DNA of 64,000 nt, taken from the NCBI RefSeq assembly GCF_004791165.1, contig NZ_SRUZ01000002.1, positions 454,259-518,258 of the forward strand, written 5' to 3'. Within the stretch, counting starts at the first letter, position 1; each line of letters begins with the position of its first letter. The notes beneath the pieces were generated by a model. It saw only the letters and a program-made list of their open reading frames with translations, searched no databases and was not told the origin of the DNA. Shown piece by piece: positions 46,313-55,421 of this stretch. Both the position numbers and the translations under genes were made by a program. The stretch is from Mesorhizobium sp. M8A.F.Ca.ET.218.01.1.1. Its GTDB lineage: Bacteria > Pseudomonadota > Alphaproteobacteria > Rhizobiales > Rhizobiaceae.

Positions 46313-47479
46313 CTAGGCTCTATCGATGGTTCGTGGGACTTTGCCAAGTATTTCAGCCCCCTGCTCCGTTATCAAAACGCTTTCGCTGCAACCGATCTGA
46401 TAGCCATTCTCGTCGAAGAGAATAATCGGCAGGTGGAACGTCATATTGACGTCCAGGATATCTTCAGTCCTTGGTTCTATGCTGATGTTGCCGCGTTCGT
46501 TCCAATACACTCCAATTTGGTAGCCGGTCCTGCTGCGAAGAGCGTGCGGGTGCGTGGATCGTTGAACCACGCTGCGGATAGCCGCATTCACGGCGCCGGT
46601 CGTGGCACCCGGTTTCATGATGGCGATACCCGCGTCCAAAGCCTCCGACGAAATTTCGTACAGCGCTTCGAGCCCGGGATGGCGCCCCACGACAGCGGAC
46701 CGGCACAATGGGGCGACATAGTCATTTTTTGTCCCGCTGACTTCGATAAAGGCCCCCTCGTTTATCCCGATCGGATACTTGTCCGGCTCCTGATGCGGCA
46801 CCCGCAGGCGTTCGCCGAAGACCATATGCAAATGTTCGGGTTGTATGTCCTCCCCACCGGCGGTTGAAACCCGATTGCGGATCTTTGCGGCAACCTCGCT
46901 TTCGGTGACCCCCTCCAGAAGCGATTCCTGGAATGTGATGATAGCGAGATCCGTCATGGCGGCCGCTTCGCGCACAGCCGTAATTTCGATTTCGTCCTTC
47001 ACGGCCGCGATTGACGCGACCAGCCTGCCCGCATCAACGATCTTCACATTGGGCAAGGCCGCTTGTAGCGCGGTCACGTCCGCCGGGGCTAGGCCCCAGC
47101 AATCGAGTTCCATCCCGACTCGCTTATGGTCAAGGCCATGTCGCCGCAGAACATCAGCGCAAACCGTGCGCCACTCATATCCCTCGGTGAAGGGCACTAT
47201 CTTGTCGATACAGCTATTTGCCCTGACATTCCCCTCATCGAACTCCCGGACGATAAAGGTCGGCGCCCGCCCCGTTGATAGTATGAGCGGGAACGGCCTG
47301 AAATAAGATCCCTGGCCGGAATAGCCAGTCAGATAGCGAAGGTGGCTTCTGGCGGTTACCATGAGGCCATCAAGGCCAGCGCGTTCCACAGCTTCGAGTA
47401 CGCGCTCTTGCCGCTTCTCATATTCGGATCTCGGATATATTGTTCCGGTGCCGGGGATTGCTATCTGCTTCACATTCAT
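46313..47479 (-). CDS. M24 (pita-bread) hydrolase, creatinase/ectoine-hydrolase-like
   Basis: M24-family protein of 388 residues; the ATG at 47479 follows GGAGAAG. The N-terminal creatinase domain reads LEAVERAGLDGLMVTARSHL, RYLTGYSGQGSYF. In the catalytic domain the metalloprotease ligands are not kept: IEVSGTKNDYVAPLCRS replaces the double-Asp site, GYQIGV lacks the His, and MTFHLPIIL lacks the first Glu. That is the state of creatinase and of ectoine hydrolase (DoeA/EutD), which act without metal. A C-N hydrolase of a small cyclic or guanidino compound is more likely than a peptidase. The surrounding eut/doe-like genes favour ectoine, though creatinase-type substrates are possible. Confidence 0.78.
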   Translation of the reverse strand: MNVKQIAIPGTGTIYPRSEYEKRQERVLEAVERAGLDGLMVTARSHLRYLTGYSGQGSYFRPFPLILSTGRAPTFIVREFDEGNVRANSCIDKIVPFTEGYEWRTVCADVLRRHGLDHKRVGMELDCWGLAPADVTALQAALPNVKIVDAGRLVASIAAVKDEIEITAVREAAAMTDLAIITFQESLLEGVTESEVAAKIRNRVSTAGGEDIQPEHLHMVFGERLRVPHQEPDKYPIGINEGAFIEVSGTKNDYVAPLCRSAVVGRHPGLEALYEISSEALDAGIAIMKPGATTGAVNAAIRSVVQRSTHPHALRSRTGYQIGVYWNERGNISIEPRTEDILDVNMTFHLPIILFDENGYQIGCSESVLITEQGAEILGKVPRTIDRA

Positions 47480-47839
47480 GATCTTCTCCGCGCATCAATT
47501 GTCGTTGTTCAGTTGGAGTGGTGCTCGCGATGCGGCGTGCGGCACCTGCGCCAAGCGAAAAGCCCCGGCAGCATCAGCCAAACCACCGTAGTCTCAGGTT
47601 TACCAAGTCGTTTCCGCACCTCCAACATAGAGGCTGAATCTCGAATCGCATTCAGCTCCTGCTCAACGGCTCAAGCATCGGTCTCCAAAGCTATGACCGC
47701 CGGCAACAACTGTGGCCGGATGACATTCGATCATGCGCGCGTTAGTGCCAGCCTCCTTGTCAGCCTGTTCGGGCATATTAAGGCCACAGGCTTGCGCGCT
47801 TCCATCTGGCCGAGTCTCCGCCGACCGTGGGGAGACCGT
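47480..47839. other. Intergenic region between M24 hydrolase and fused permease
   Basis: About 360 bases without a supported gene. It holds the presumed promoter of the M24 gene and the end of the upstream transporter unit. No clear terminator was found. Confidence 0.4.
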
Positions 47840-49621
47840 TTAAATCGCGGAGTTCAGAAGTGCGGGCTGCTCTCTTAGCTTCGATCGCCACCACGTGACA
47901 TAGAGGACCATTAGCCAGAGCACAGGCAATAGCATCAGCAGCGTTGCCACTGCGGCAATCGTCGGGTCGATCTGGTGGCGTATGTTCTCCCACATCTTCA
48001 GCGGCAGGGTACGAATCGAGAGGCCCCCGATGAGGGACGTGATGACGACCTCGTCGAAGGAGTGGAGGAACGCGAACACGGCGCCGCCGATGATGCCCGG
48101 CCGAACCAGCGGCAGCGTCACCCGCCTAAACGTCTGGAAAGGCCCCGCACGCATGCTCTTGGCCGCGTCCTCAAGCCGTCTGTCAAAATTCGCCAGGGTG
48201 GCGGAGACGATCACGACGACATAGCCGATCGCGCCGATGCTATGACCCAGGACGATTCCGGTGTTCGAGCCTAGCAGTCCGAGTTTGACCAGCCCGAGAT
48301 AGGTTGCGATACCGACGACGATGACCGGAAAAGTTATCGGCGTCAGGATCAGCATGGTCAGGAAGCCGCGCAGCCGCGGAAAGGTCGTGCGGGTGAGCCC
48401 ATAGGCCGCAAGCGTGCCCACAATGGTCGACAGGATGGCCACGGCAACGGCGATCTGGATGCTGGTCCAGGCAGCGTCTCTCCAGGATGGATCGCCGAAG
48501 AAGGAGCGGTACCACTGCAGGGAAAGGCCCGAGGGAGGAAATTCCAGAAACGTCCCGGCGCTAAATGACATAATGACGACCACGAGCCCGGGAAACAGCA
48601 GGTAGAACATGACGAGTAGGACGAATACCGTGCCGACGATCTTCGGCCAGTGGCTGTCGCCGCCGGCCCGGTAGAGCTGATCTATCCAGCGCTTCGCCCT
48701 AATGGGAGTGAGAAGCTCATTGACCCAGCGCTTCAGCGCACCGAAAGGCGACCGTCGGCTCAGCCAAGGCTTACGCGCCGGCTGCCCCGCGCTGCCCTGC
48801 CTATGGGAGAGATCAAGCCCGAACATGGATAGCATGATCACCGCCACCGCCAAGAGGACGAAGGCCGATGCGGCGATGCGCGCTATATTGAAGGAGGTCG
48901 AAACCTGCGACGCAATGAAGGTCGACAGCATGGCATCCGGCAGCCCCCCGAGAGCCGCCGGAGTGATGTAGAAGCCGAGGCAGAGCACAAAGACCAGCAC
49001 CGCGCCGCTGCGCACGCCCGGCATGCTGAGCTGGAAAAATACCCGCCAGAAAGCGGTGAGTGGCCGCGCGCCCATGCTGCGTGCCGCCGCCATCAGTGAC
49101 TTATCGATGCCCATCATGACGCTGACAAGTGGCAGGATCATCATTGGCAGCATAATGTGCACCATGCCAATATAGACTGCCGTTCGGTTGTAGATGAGCG
49201 GGAGCGGACTGGAGATTAACCCGAGGTCGAGCAACATATGGTTGATCAAGCCGCGGTCGCCTAGAATGACGATCCATGCATAAGTGCGCGCCAAGGCGCT
49301 GGTCAGGTAGGGGATGATGACGAGCACGACGAGCGCCACGCGCAGGTGCTTCGGGGCGGCGACGATGAGATAGGCCGTGGGATAGCCGATGATGACGCAG
49401 ATGCCCGTGGCGACGATGCTTATCTCGATCGTCTGCAAGAGCACGCGAACATTCGCTGGGTGACTGAAAAACGCCTGATAGTTGGCTAGCGAAAAAGCTG
49501 GTGCATTGACGCTTGTAAAAAAGAGCAGAATGATTGGTATGCCGAAGACGACGAAAAGGATCGTGAAGGCCGGAACGGTAAGGCCGATGGGCATACGGCC
49601 CACTGTCTGAAACATCTTCAT
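47840..49621 (-). CDS. Fused spermidine/putrescine-type ABC permease (PotB-PotC fusion)
   Basis: A 593-residue protein containing two complete MetI-like permease domains. The first (residues about 10-275) has the EAA loop LMAAARSMGARPLTAFWRVF; the second (about 330-585) has LEDAAKSMRAGPFQTFRRVT. Between them is a basic cytoplasmic linker near residues 280-325. Each half has about six helices. PotB and PotC are normally separate; here one chain makes the whole channel. It follows the ATPase gene by 16 bases and is the last gene of an order binding protein, ATPase, permease. The likely substrate is a polyamine or similar small cation; Fe-type or thiamine-type importers with fused permeases are alternatives. 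Confidence 0.88.
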   Translation of the reverse strand: MKMFQTVGRMPIGLTVPAFTILFVVFGIPIILLFFTSVNAPAFSLANYQAFFSHPANVRVLLQTIEISIVATGICVIIGYPTAYLIVAAPKHLRVALVVLVIIPYLTSALARTYAWIVILGDRGLINHMLLDLGLISSPLPLIYNRTAVYIGMVHIMLPMMILPLVSVMMGIDKSLMAAARSMGARPLTAFWRVFFQLSMPGVRSGAVLVFVLCLGFYITPAALGGLPDAMLSTFIASQVSTSFNIARIAASAFVLLAVAVIMLSMFGLDLSHRQGSAGQPARKPWLSRRSPFGALKRWVNELLTPIRAKRWIDQLYRAGGDSHWPKIVGTVFVLLVMFYLLFPGLVVVIMSFSAGTFLEFPPSGLSLQWYRSFFGDPSWRDAAWTSIQIAVAVAILSTIVGTLAAYGLTRTTFPRLRGFLTMLILTPITFPVIVVGIATYLGLVKLGLLGSNTGIVLGHSIGAIGYVVVIVSATLANFDRRLEDAAKSMRAGPFQTFRRVTLPLVRPGIIGGAVFAFLHSFDEVVITSLIGGLSIRTLPLKMWENIRHQIDPTIAAVATLLMLLPVLWLMVLYVTWWRSKLREQPALLNSAI

Positions 49622-49637
49622 CCGGATTTCCTAGCGC

Positions 49638-50735
49638 CTATAATGAGACGAAACGAACGTCGCACCGCAGCCAGTGGATGCGCACCTCCGAGCCCAGCCG
49701 GAACGTTTGCTGTTCCGAGGCGACATGCTCGCGCACGATCAGGACAGTGCTCCCGACGCGCACATGGTATTTGCGCAACGGGCCACAATAGATCATTTCA
49801 TCGACGATGCCGCTGACGGACTGCCACTGATCCGCATTGGCCCGCTTTGGTGCATTGGGGAGGCTAATACAAATACGCTCCGGCCGGATCATAGCCACGG
49901 TACCGAACGGCTGCGCGGCATCGGATTCGACAGTGAAACCAGGATTTTCGAGGATGTTTGCCTCGCCCAGAAACTTTGCCACGAAGCACGTCGCTGGCCG
50001 GTCGTAGAGGGCCTCGGGCGCGTCGGTCTGCTCGATCCGACCGGCGCGCATGACGACGATGCGGTCCGACAGGGTGAGCGCCTCCTCCTGGTCGTGCGTG
50101 ACACAGATGGTGGTGATGCCAAACTCTTTGTGCAGGCTCTTCATCTCGACCTGCATCTGCTCGCGAAGGTTGCGGTCGAGTGCGCCGAGCGGCTCGTCGA
50201 GCAAGAGAAACGGCGGATCGGCAATCAGCGCTCGGGCAAGCGCCACGCGCTGCTGCTGGCCCCCGCTCAATTGCGACGGCATGCGGCCTCCAAAGTCCTC
50301 AAGATGCACGCGCTCAAGCATGCGGTCGACCCGAGCTGCCCTCTCGGCAGCCTTCATGCCGCGCATTTCGAGGGGAAATTCAAGGTTCCGACGCACCGTA
50401 AGGTGGGGAAAAAGAGCATAGCTTTGAAAGACAATGCCCTGGTCGCGCCGGTAGGACGGCACTGCAGCGACGGAGTTTCCAGCGATCAAGATGTCGCCCT
50501 CATTGGGCGCTACGAACCCGGCAAGCAGCATCAACGCTGTGGTCTTGCCCGAACCGCTCGGGCCGAGAATTGTCAGGAACTCGCCGCGACGGACAGTCAG
50601 TGACAGGTCTTTGACCGCGGCGACCCGCCCGTACATCTTGGTAACCTTGCGAAATTCAATCTGTGCGGGGACCGCGCTTTGCTCCAATGCGTTAACCTCA
50701 GTAAGTGAGACCGGATTTCTGATATACACAGTCAC
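49638..50735 (-). CDS. Spermidine/putrescine-type ABC transporter ATP-binding protein (PotA-like)
   Basis: ATPase of 365 residues. A GTG at 50735 with GGAG eight bases upstream is the likely start; the frame is open to 50759. Walker A LTILGPSGSGKTTALMLLAG, Q-loop GIVFQSYALFPHLTV, signature QLSGGQQQRVALARAL, Walker B LLLDEPLGALDRNLRE, H-loop CVTHDQEEALTLSDRI, then a TOBE domain (VAMIRPERICI, YCGPLRKYHVRVG). It drives the fused permease encoded next. The binding-protein gene ends 229 bases upstream of it on the same strand. Confidence 0.9.
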   Translation of the reverse strand: MTVYIRNPVSLTEVNALEQSAVPAQIEFRKVTKMYGRVAAVKDLSLTVRRGEFLTILGPSGSGKTTALMLLAGFVAPNEGDILIAGNSVAAVPSYRRDQGIVFQSYALFPHLTVRRNLEFPLEMRGMKAAERAARVDRMLERVHLEDFGGRMPSQLSGGQQQRVALARALIADPPFLLLDEPLGALDRNLREQMQVEMKSLHKEFGITTICVTHDQEEALTLSDRIVVMRAGRIEQTDAPEALYDRPATCFVAKFLGEANILENPGFTVESDAAQPFGTVAMIRPERICISLPNAPKRANADQWQSVSGIVDEMIYCGPLRKYHVRVGSTVLIVREHVASEQQTFRLGSEVRIHWLRCDVRFVSL

Positions 50736-50964
50736 TGTTGATACTCCAGAAAGACCCAACTGCGTACACCATCGACTGATTGGGGGCGCATCAGCGTCGC
50801 AAAATAGCGGTGTCGGCTGCAGCGAAGTTGCAAAATGACTAAATCGCTAGCAAGGGGCAACCAGCTTCACGAAATGAAGGAGTCCGACACTCGTGGCTCA
50901 TCAAGACATTCAGGTCGGCAAGCTGACGACTGGATCGTAGCCGCCTTGCCGATTCTAAAGCTGG

Positions 50965-52071
50965 CTAGAGCAGAATCCACTCGTTCCAGCGCTGAGTGAG
51001 CCGCTCTGCATTCGACAAGCCATCCGCTCCAACATCGGAGTACCAATTCCCGTTGACCCGAATACTATTTCTCAAGTAGTCAGGATGACTGGCAAGCTTG
51101 CGTCCAACCTCCTCGGGAATTAGATTATGGGCATTTAGATTTGTCGGGCCGATGGGAAAGATTTGCACAAACGTCGCTTGGCGGTCCGCGCGGGTGGAAA
51201 ATTCAATGAACTTTTGCGCGTTTTGTGCATTCGGAGCACCCTTGGGAATTACTCGATAGTCCCAAGTTACCTTGGGCTGACTGCGACTGATCTCGATGGG
51301 CGCACCCTGATCTACCAATAGGACTGCTCGTCCATCATACGATTGCAGAAGGTCGGCAGCCTTATCATGCATCATCTGCTGAATCTCGGAGCCACTCGTC
51401 CACCACTTGCGGACATGCGGCTTTATCTTGTCCAAACTGACAAAAATGCGGTCGATATCCATCGGATAGAGCGCATCTGCAGAAACTCCATCTGCAAGCA
51501 GGGCTTCTTCCCAGGGGCCTTCATTCCCGTATATGCCCGACTGTAGCGCGCGAACACCCGGAAACCGGTTCACATCCCAGAACTCAGCCCAGGTGTTGGG
51601 GCGCGGTTTGCCTGAAGGAAACTTATCCGTATTATATACCATATTGACTGAGTACATCACGAAGGCAACGCCGAACGGTTCCTTTCCAAAGTCCACGATA
51701 CCATCGAGTTCCTCTTTTTTGTATATCGAATAATCGATCTGCTCTAAGAGACCTTTTTTGTGTGCAGGAGACGCCGTGCCGTTGCCCATGGTAACCACAT
51801 CGACTGAAACGTTATTCGTGGTCACCATCAGCTCAAGTTGCGCGAGAGACATATCGTCGGTGATCGGGTTTACTCGAATCCCGGTTTCGGCCTCGAACGG
51901 TTCCACATATGCCTTTATATTGGCCTTGCCGTAGTCGCCGCCGCCTACCATCACCGTTAACTCGCCCGATGATTGAGCCGACGCCTGGCTAGCCACGGAA
52001 GACAGTGCGCCGACCGTGAGAGCGGATGACGTCGCCTGCAGGAAACGTCTGCGGTTGATCCAGTAGTTCAT
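50965..52071 (-). CDS. Periplasmic binding protein of the Pot-type transporter, Tat signal
   Basis: Family-1/PotD-like solute-binding protein of 368 residues; ATG at 52071 after AAGGGG. The N-terminus NRRRFLQATSSALTVGALSS, ending in ASAQSS, is a classical twin-arginine signal, so it is exported folded. ELTVMVGGGDYGKANIKAYV starts the first lobe; PFGVAFVMYSVNMVYNTDKF, NTWAEFWDVNRFPGVRALQS and NAQNAQKFIEFSTRADRQAT are conserved. First gene of the binding protein, ATPase, fused permease unit. The ligand is probably a small cationic amine or amino acid derivative. Confidence 0.9.
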   Translation of the reverse strand: MNYWINRRRFLQATSSALTVGALSSVASQASAQSSGELTVMVGGGDYGKANIKAYVEPFEAETGIRVNPITDDMSLAQLELMVTTNNVSVDVVTMGNGTASPAHKKGLLEQIDYSIYKKEELDGIVDFGKEPFGVAFVMYSVNMVYNTDKFPSGKPRPNTWAEFWDVNRFPGVRALQSGIYGNEGPWEEALLADGVSADALYPMDIDRIFVSLDKIKPHVRKWWTSGSEIQQMMHDKAADLLQSYDGRAVLLVDQGAPIEISRSQPKVTWDYRVIPKGAPNAQNAQKFIEFSTRADRQATFVQIFPIGPTNLNAHNLIPEEVGRKLASHPDYLRNSIRVNGNWYSDVGADGLSNAERLTQRWNEWILL

Positions 52072-52340
52072 TGTTGTTCCCCTTCTTTTTCTTGCATAGT
52101 AGTAGGCGCAGTTTCAAACCAATCCTGGACCGCAGGCAGCTATTGACGGCGCGGCGCCGAAGTCAGCATACAGCGCAACCTGTCCAAGAAAAGGCTGTGT
52201 TGGATGATCAACTGCGGGCCGGCTCGGGGTCAAATACAGTGTTATTATGATACCATCTAGCAGCGAGATGGTTCCGCACAGGCAGCGCGCCATCGGCACA
52301 CTGCGCTACCCCTGACGCGCTGGTCTCGCGCGGCCTATTA

Positions 52341-53120
52341 ATGCGGGAAGCGGGCTCCAGATTTGACCGTTCACTGAGCTCGGGCCTCATCGCTCAGCAA
52401 GGTCAAAACGGAGAGACGATCCGGATCGGCTTCTCCAACGAGGTTCCTTGGGCCTATCCGGGTGAGAACAACGAGCCGCTTGGCTTGGTCAATGCGATGC
52501 TGGACATTCTAAAGAAGATAGGCACCATGTGACTGGCTCCATCGTGCTAGCCTGGAGGCCGGTCGCTTGGAATCTATCACCGGCGGCATGTTCATCGTGC
52601 CCGAACGCTGCCGCAACGGGCTGTAATCCGCTAGCCAAGGTCGCGGCAGTGCTGATCGTGCGGAATGGCAGTCCGGAAGGACTGCATTCCTGCGAAGATG
52701 TGGGGGGGCAAAGGTCTCACCTTCGTCACCTGGCGCCGGCTGATTGTGATGGCGAAGGCGAAAAAATCGGCATCCCTAACGACAAGATCATCCAGGTGGC
52801 CGGCAGGCGGAGATCTCCAGGCCATGACGGTCGGACACGCCGACACTATCAGCGGCAACTACTTCTATATAATAAAAACGCTTGCCGATAAGGATGACAG
52901 TATCGAGCCGGCCGATTCATACGCGCCACCTTCCAAGTCCGACTACGCCGCCATCCTCATCCCCAAACGAGCAGGCTTCGGTCAACGCCTTCAACGTCGC
53001 GCTGAAGGACTGTCTCGGCTCCGAGGAGATGGTGGCATCGCTCGGCAAAAACGGCTTCAGCAAGGCGAGCCTGCCGGACGGAACTAGGACCGCCGAGCTC
53101 TGCAAGGGTAGAAGCAAAGC
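52341..53120 (+). pseudogene. Ectoine/hydroxyectoine-binding protein (EhuB-like), decayed
   Basis: Fragments in several plus-strand frames recall a polar amino acid/ectoine binding protein: GETIRIGFSNEVPWAYPGEN, then GGMFIVPERCRNG, NPLAKVAAVLIVRNGSPEGL, HSCEDV, GIPNDKIIQV, and at the end FNVALKDCLGSEEMVASLGK, ASLPDGTRTAELC. The GMFI.PERC and GLHS.EDV blocks are typical of EhuB. At least four shifts and a deletion make it non-functional. The rest of an ehuABCD operon is absent. It stands beside two Asp/Glu-racemase-family genes. Confidence 0.7.
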
Positions 53121-53715
53121 TGAGATGTGACACTTACGCGCCTCCGCCCTCCCCGGCCTGGCCGGAAAACGGTGAGGCGGGAAGGAAAATGAACATAGGC
53201 TTTAGCGTCGTCGCGTTGGAAAAGAGCGTTTGACCACCCTGATTTCCTTTCGGATTCCTGACTCTCCAAAACGATCAGCGCGCCAGCCTCGTACATCAGG
53301 CGAATGCTGGCTGCCATGGCGCGCTCCTGCATTTCATCAGTTGCAGCCGCTTGCTCAAACGCTCGTCCGCAAACCTAAATTCGGAAGCTCATGATCGAGC
53401 CATGCGAGCTTGCTCATGAGATGACGCGCAACCGGATCCTTCCAGCTGTGGAAACTTCGCGTCCGAGATGACACCTTTCCGCCACGGATGGCCTTCCTCC
53501 GCCAGCCGCGCAACGACGCTTCTGCGCCCCGACAAACTTGGACTTCTTCCCCGTCTTTGCGACACCGATCTCACAAGTAAACAATGCCGGTTCGGAACGG
53601 TCCGAAAAGTGAATTGCAACGTTCCGCTTATCCACCGAACGCCATTGCTATTGGCGCCCCGCGCGCCGCGATAGCCGCTGTTACTTCGCCCCAAAAAACG
53701 CAACATGGAACATAT
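53121..53715. other. Unassigned DNA after the ehuB-like pseudogene
   Basis: About 600 bases. Minus-strand frames give protein-like pieces (AASIRLMYEAGALIVLESQE; NVAIHFSDRSEPALF) that I cannot place in a family. Probably another eroded gene. Confidence 0.35.
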
Positions 53716-54423
53716 TCAGACGACGGACGCGAGCGTCAGCCTACATAGGTCCGTGATATCGTAGATGGGCAGTCCTATGCTACGGCGGATCGCGGGTGTA
53801 ACCACCGGGAACCCGGTACATTCGAACAACACTCCCGCGATTGCTGGGTGGACAGCGCGGAGTTGCGCGATGCAGGCACTGACCTCTTTCTCAGTGTCGG
53901 CAACGTCCGTCGGGATTGGTGGACGCATCAACGCGTTTTGCAGATGCTTGCCGCCTTCGATGCCGCCGATAATCACCCTCGCCCGATCGACCGGATCCGC
54001 AATCCCGAGCAGATCTTCGCCGCAATGCCTCGAGTCGGCGGTTATGACGGCGAGCTTGGCAGTATACGGCAACTGCCGGAGCAACGTCGGAAGTAAGAGG
54101 AGGCTCGACATCGCCACGGGGACATTTACCGCCGCGGCCACCGCTGCCTGGTGCCGGATAAAGAAGCCGCAGTCTGCGCTTATTGCGATCGCGCCTCGTT
54201 CCACTAAGCGCCTGGCAGCTGCTACGCAGGCTGGCTCAAGTGACGCATCGCCGCGAATAACAACGTCAGCCCAACCACCAGCTACTATCTCCGTGATAAT
54301 CGGAAAATTGTATATAGCCGGGTCGAGTATCGACCCGCGCGGAGGCGCCGGCGGAATAGCACCTTGCGGTAGCCCCTCTTCTAGACTGATTAATCCAATA
54401 GATCGTGCGCTTTGCGAGGCCAT
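53716..54423 (-). CDS. Asp/Glu/hydantoin racemase superfamily protein
   Basis: A 235-residue protein from the ATG at 54423, with AGGAG eight bases upstream; the frame is open to 54525. RSIGLISLEEGLPQGAIPPA begins the fold; GAIAISADCGFFIRHQ has the first active-site Cys, LAVITADSRHCGEDLLGI follows, and GVLFECTGFPVVTPAIR holds the second Cys; GLPIYDITDLCRLTLA ends it. This two-cysteine architecture racemises or isomerises amino acids or related acids without cofactor. The neighbours are ehuB-like and EutA-like genes. The actual substrate is unknown. Confidence 0.75.
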   Translation of the reverse strand: MASQSARSIGLISLEEGLPQGAIPPAPPRGSILDPAIYNFPIITEIVAGGWADVVIRGDASLEPACVAAARRLVERGAIAISADCGFFIRHQAAVAAAVNVPVAMSSLLLLPTLLRQLPYTAKLAVITADSRHCGEDLLGIADPVDRARVIIGGIEGGKHLQNALMRPPIPTDVADTEKEVSACIAQLRAVHPAIAGVLFECTGFPVVTPAIRRSIGLPIYDITDLCRLTLASVV

Positions 54424-54839
54424 AGATGATGCTCCTAAAGCTCTGTTCAAACTCAACTTCCGAAGATCTCGTCGATCAACTGAGTATGCGTACCGACATC
54501 CCGCATCCGGAATTTCGGTCGCCAATCGTGAGGGGCTGACCTAAGGTCGAATCTGCCGCCGATCTGTGCCTTAAGGCACGGTTAGCCTCCTCCACGCCAA
54601 GCGGCAAATACAGCATGTGTATAGCCATCATCTAAATGCGAGATGGACCGGATGGCGCCACCGGAACACCGCTTATGGACTACGTGGGCCGTAGTCAAAG
54701 CAGTCAAAGCGGGGGCGTCGAACACGCAGCGATGTCACCAACACATGGCGCTGTCATGGAAGGCGCGGACCCGGCTTTCCTGGCGATCAGTACTAGGCGT
54801 CAGGGTATTAGGGTAAGCGCGAAGCTGAGGCCGTTCAGC
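54424..54839. other. Non-coding stretch upstream of the racemase-like gene
   Basis: Contains the presumed promoter of the gene ending at 54423. No other gene recognised before the IS66 remnant at 54840. Confidence 0.4.
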
Positions 54840-54952
54840 GCTGGTAGTTCCAGGGCATGAGGGCATCGATGCCGCTGTTTGGCCAGCCATGGGCGATGCG
54901 CTCGAGGGACTCGGTGAGCCAGGCGTGCGGATCGACCTGGTTCATCTTGGCG
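54840..54952 (-). pseudogene. IS66 tnpC C-terminus, interrupted by a RIT-type miniature element
   Basis: Reads AKMNQVDPHAWLTESLERIA, HGWP..ALMPWNYQR and stop, the end of an IS66 transposase of a different subgroup from the one at 32.6 kb. It begins exactly at the miniature element, at the same alignment position (T-C/A-K-N) where the RIT element split the other tnpC. Confidence 0.82.
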
Positions 54953-55078
54953 GTTCATGCCGACCGGCGAACTATGCCGAGTGTCAACCATGGGTTCTTG
55001 GTCGAAACGGCGGGCAAAGCGCATCATACCGCCATGATCGGACGAGGCGCTCGGCATAGTTCGCCGGTCGGCATAAAC
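54953..55078. mobile_element. 126-bp miniature element derived from the RIT element
   Basis: Its ends are the 29-base RIT terminal repeats (one mismatch at the left). The first 29 bases equal RIT 32735-32763, and bases 54982-55078 equal RIT 36039-36135 (same 97-base length, two differences). It is thus what remains if a RIT recombines between the two GAACTATGCCGAG repeats (32751-32763 and 36026-36038). It has no gene and is flanked by IS66 tnpC ends on both sides. Confidence 0.85.
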
Positions 55079-55198
55079 CTTCAAACTCAACGGTGTCGAA
55101 CCGCTCCATTCCTCGCCAGGATCGTCAACGGCCACCCTGACCGAGGGCCTGCTGCCTTGGCGTACATCCCGGCTCCCGAGCTCAACGCCGTGGCCTGA
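55079..55198 (+). pseudogene. IS66 tnpC C-terminus, second copy, opposite orientation
   Basis: Plus-strand reading FKLNGVEPL, LARIVNGHPD, ending ELNAVA and stop near 55198, with a shift. It starts directly at the miniature element at the same tnpC position as the minus-strand copy on the other side, so two tnpC tails point away from the element. Confidence 0.7.
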
Positions 55199-55421
55199 GA
55201 ACAAGCTCATTCCCCGGCGAGAAGTGCGACGAGTTGTTGGCGACGTTGTCGCACAGCAGTGCTCGGCCTCCCAAAGCTCGTCAAGGCTTTGGCAGTCGGC
55301 GTCATCCTGCTCAGCCCTGCCGGCGACGCAGCAACGGTGTCCCCGTTCAAATGCAAGCAGCGCAACAAGGCGCAAGTCGGCTCACGAGCCAGTCGCGGTC
55401 GGCCCAGTGCGCCGCCGCCAT

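Noticed and set aside
54953..55078. Miniature element as a REP/BIME or terminator hairpin
   Set aside because: Its 29-base ends and 97-base body match the RIT element base for base apart from three differences, so a RIT origin is the simpler explanation.
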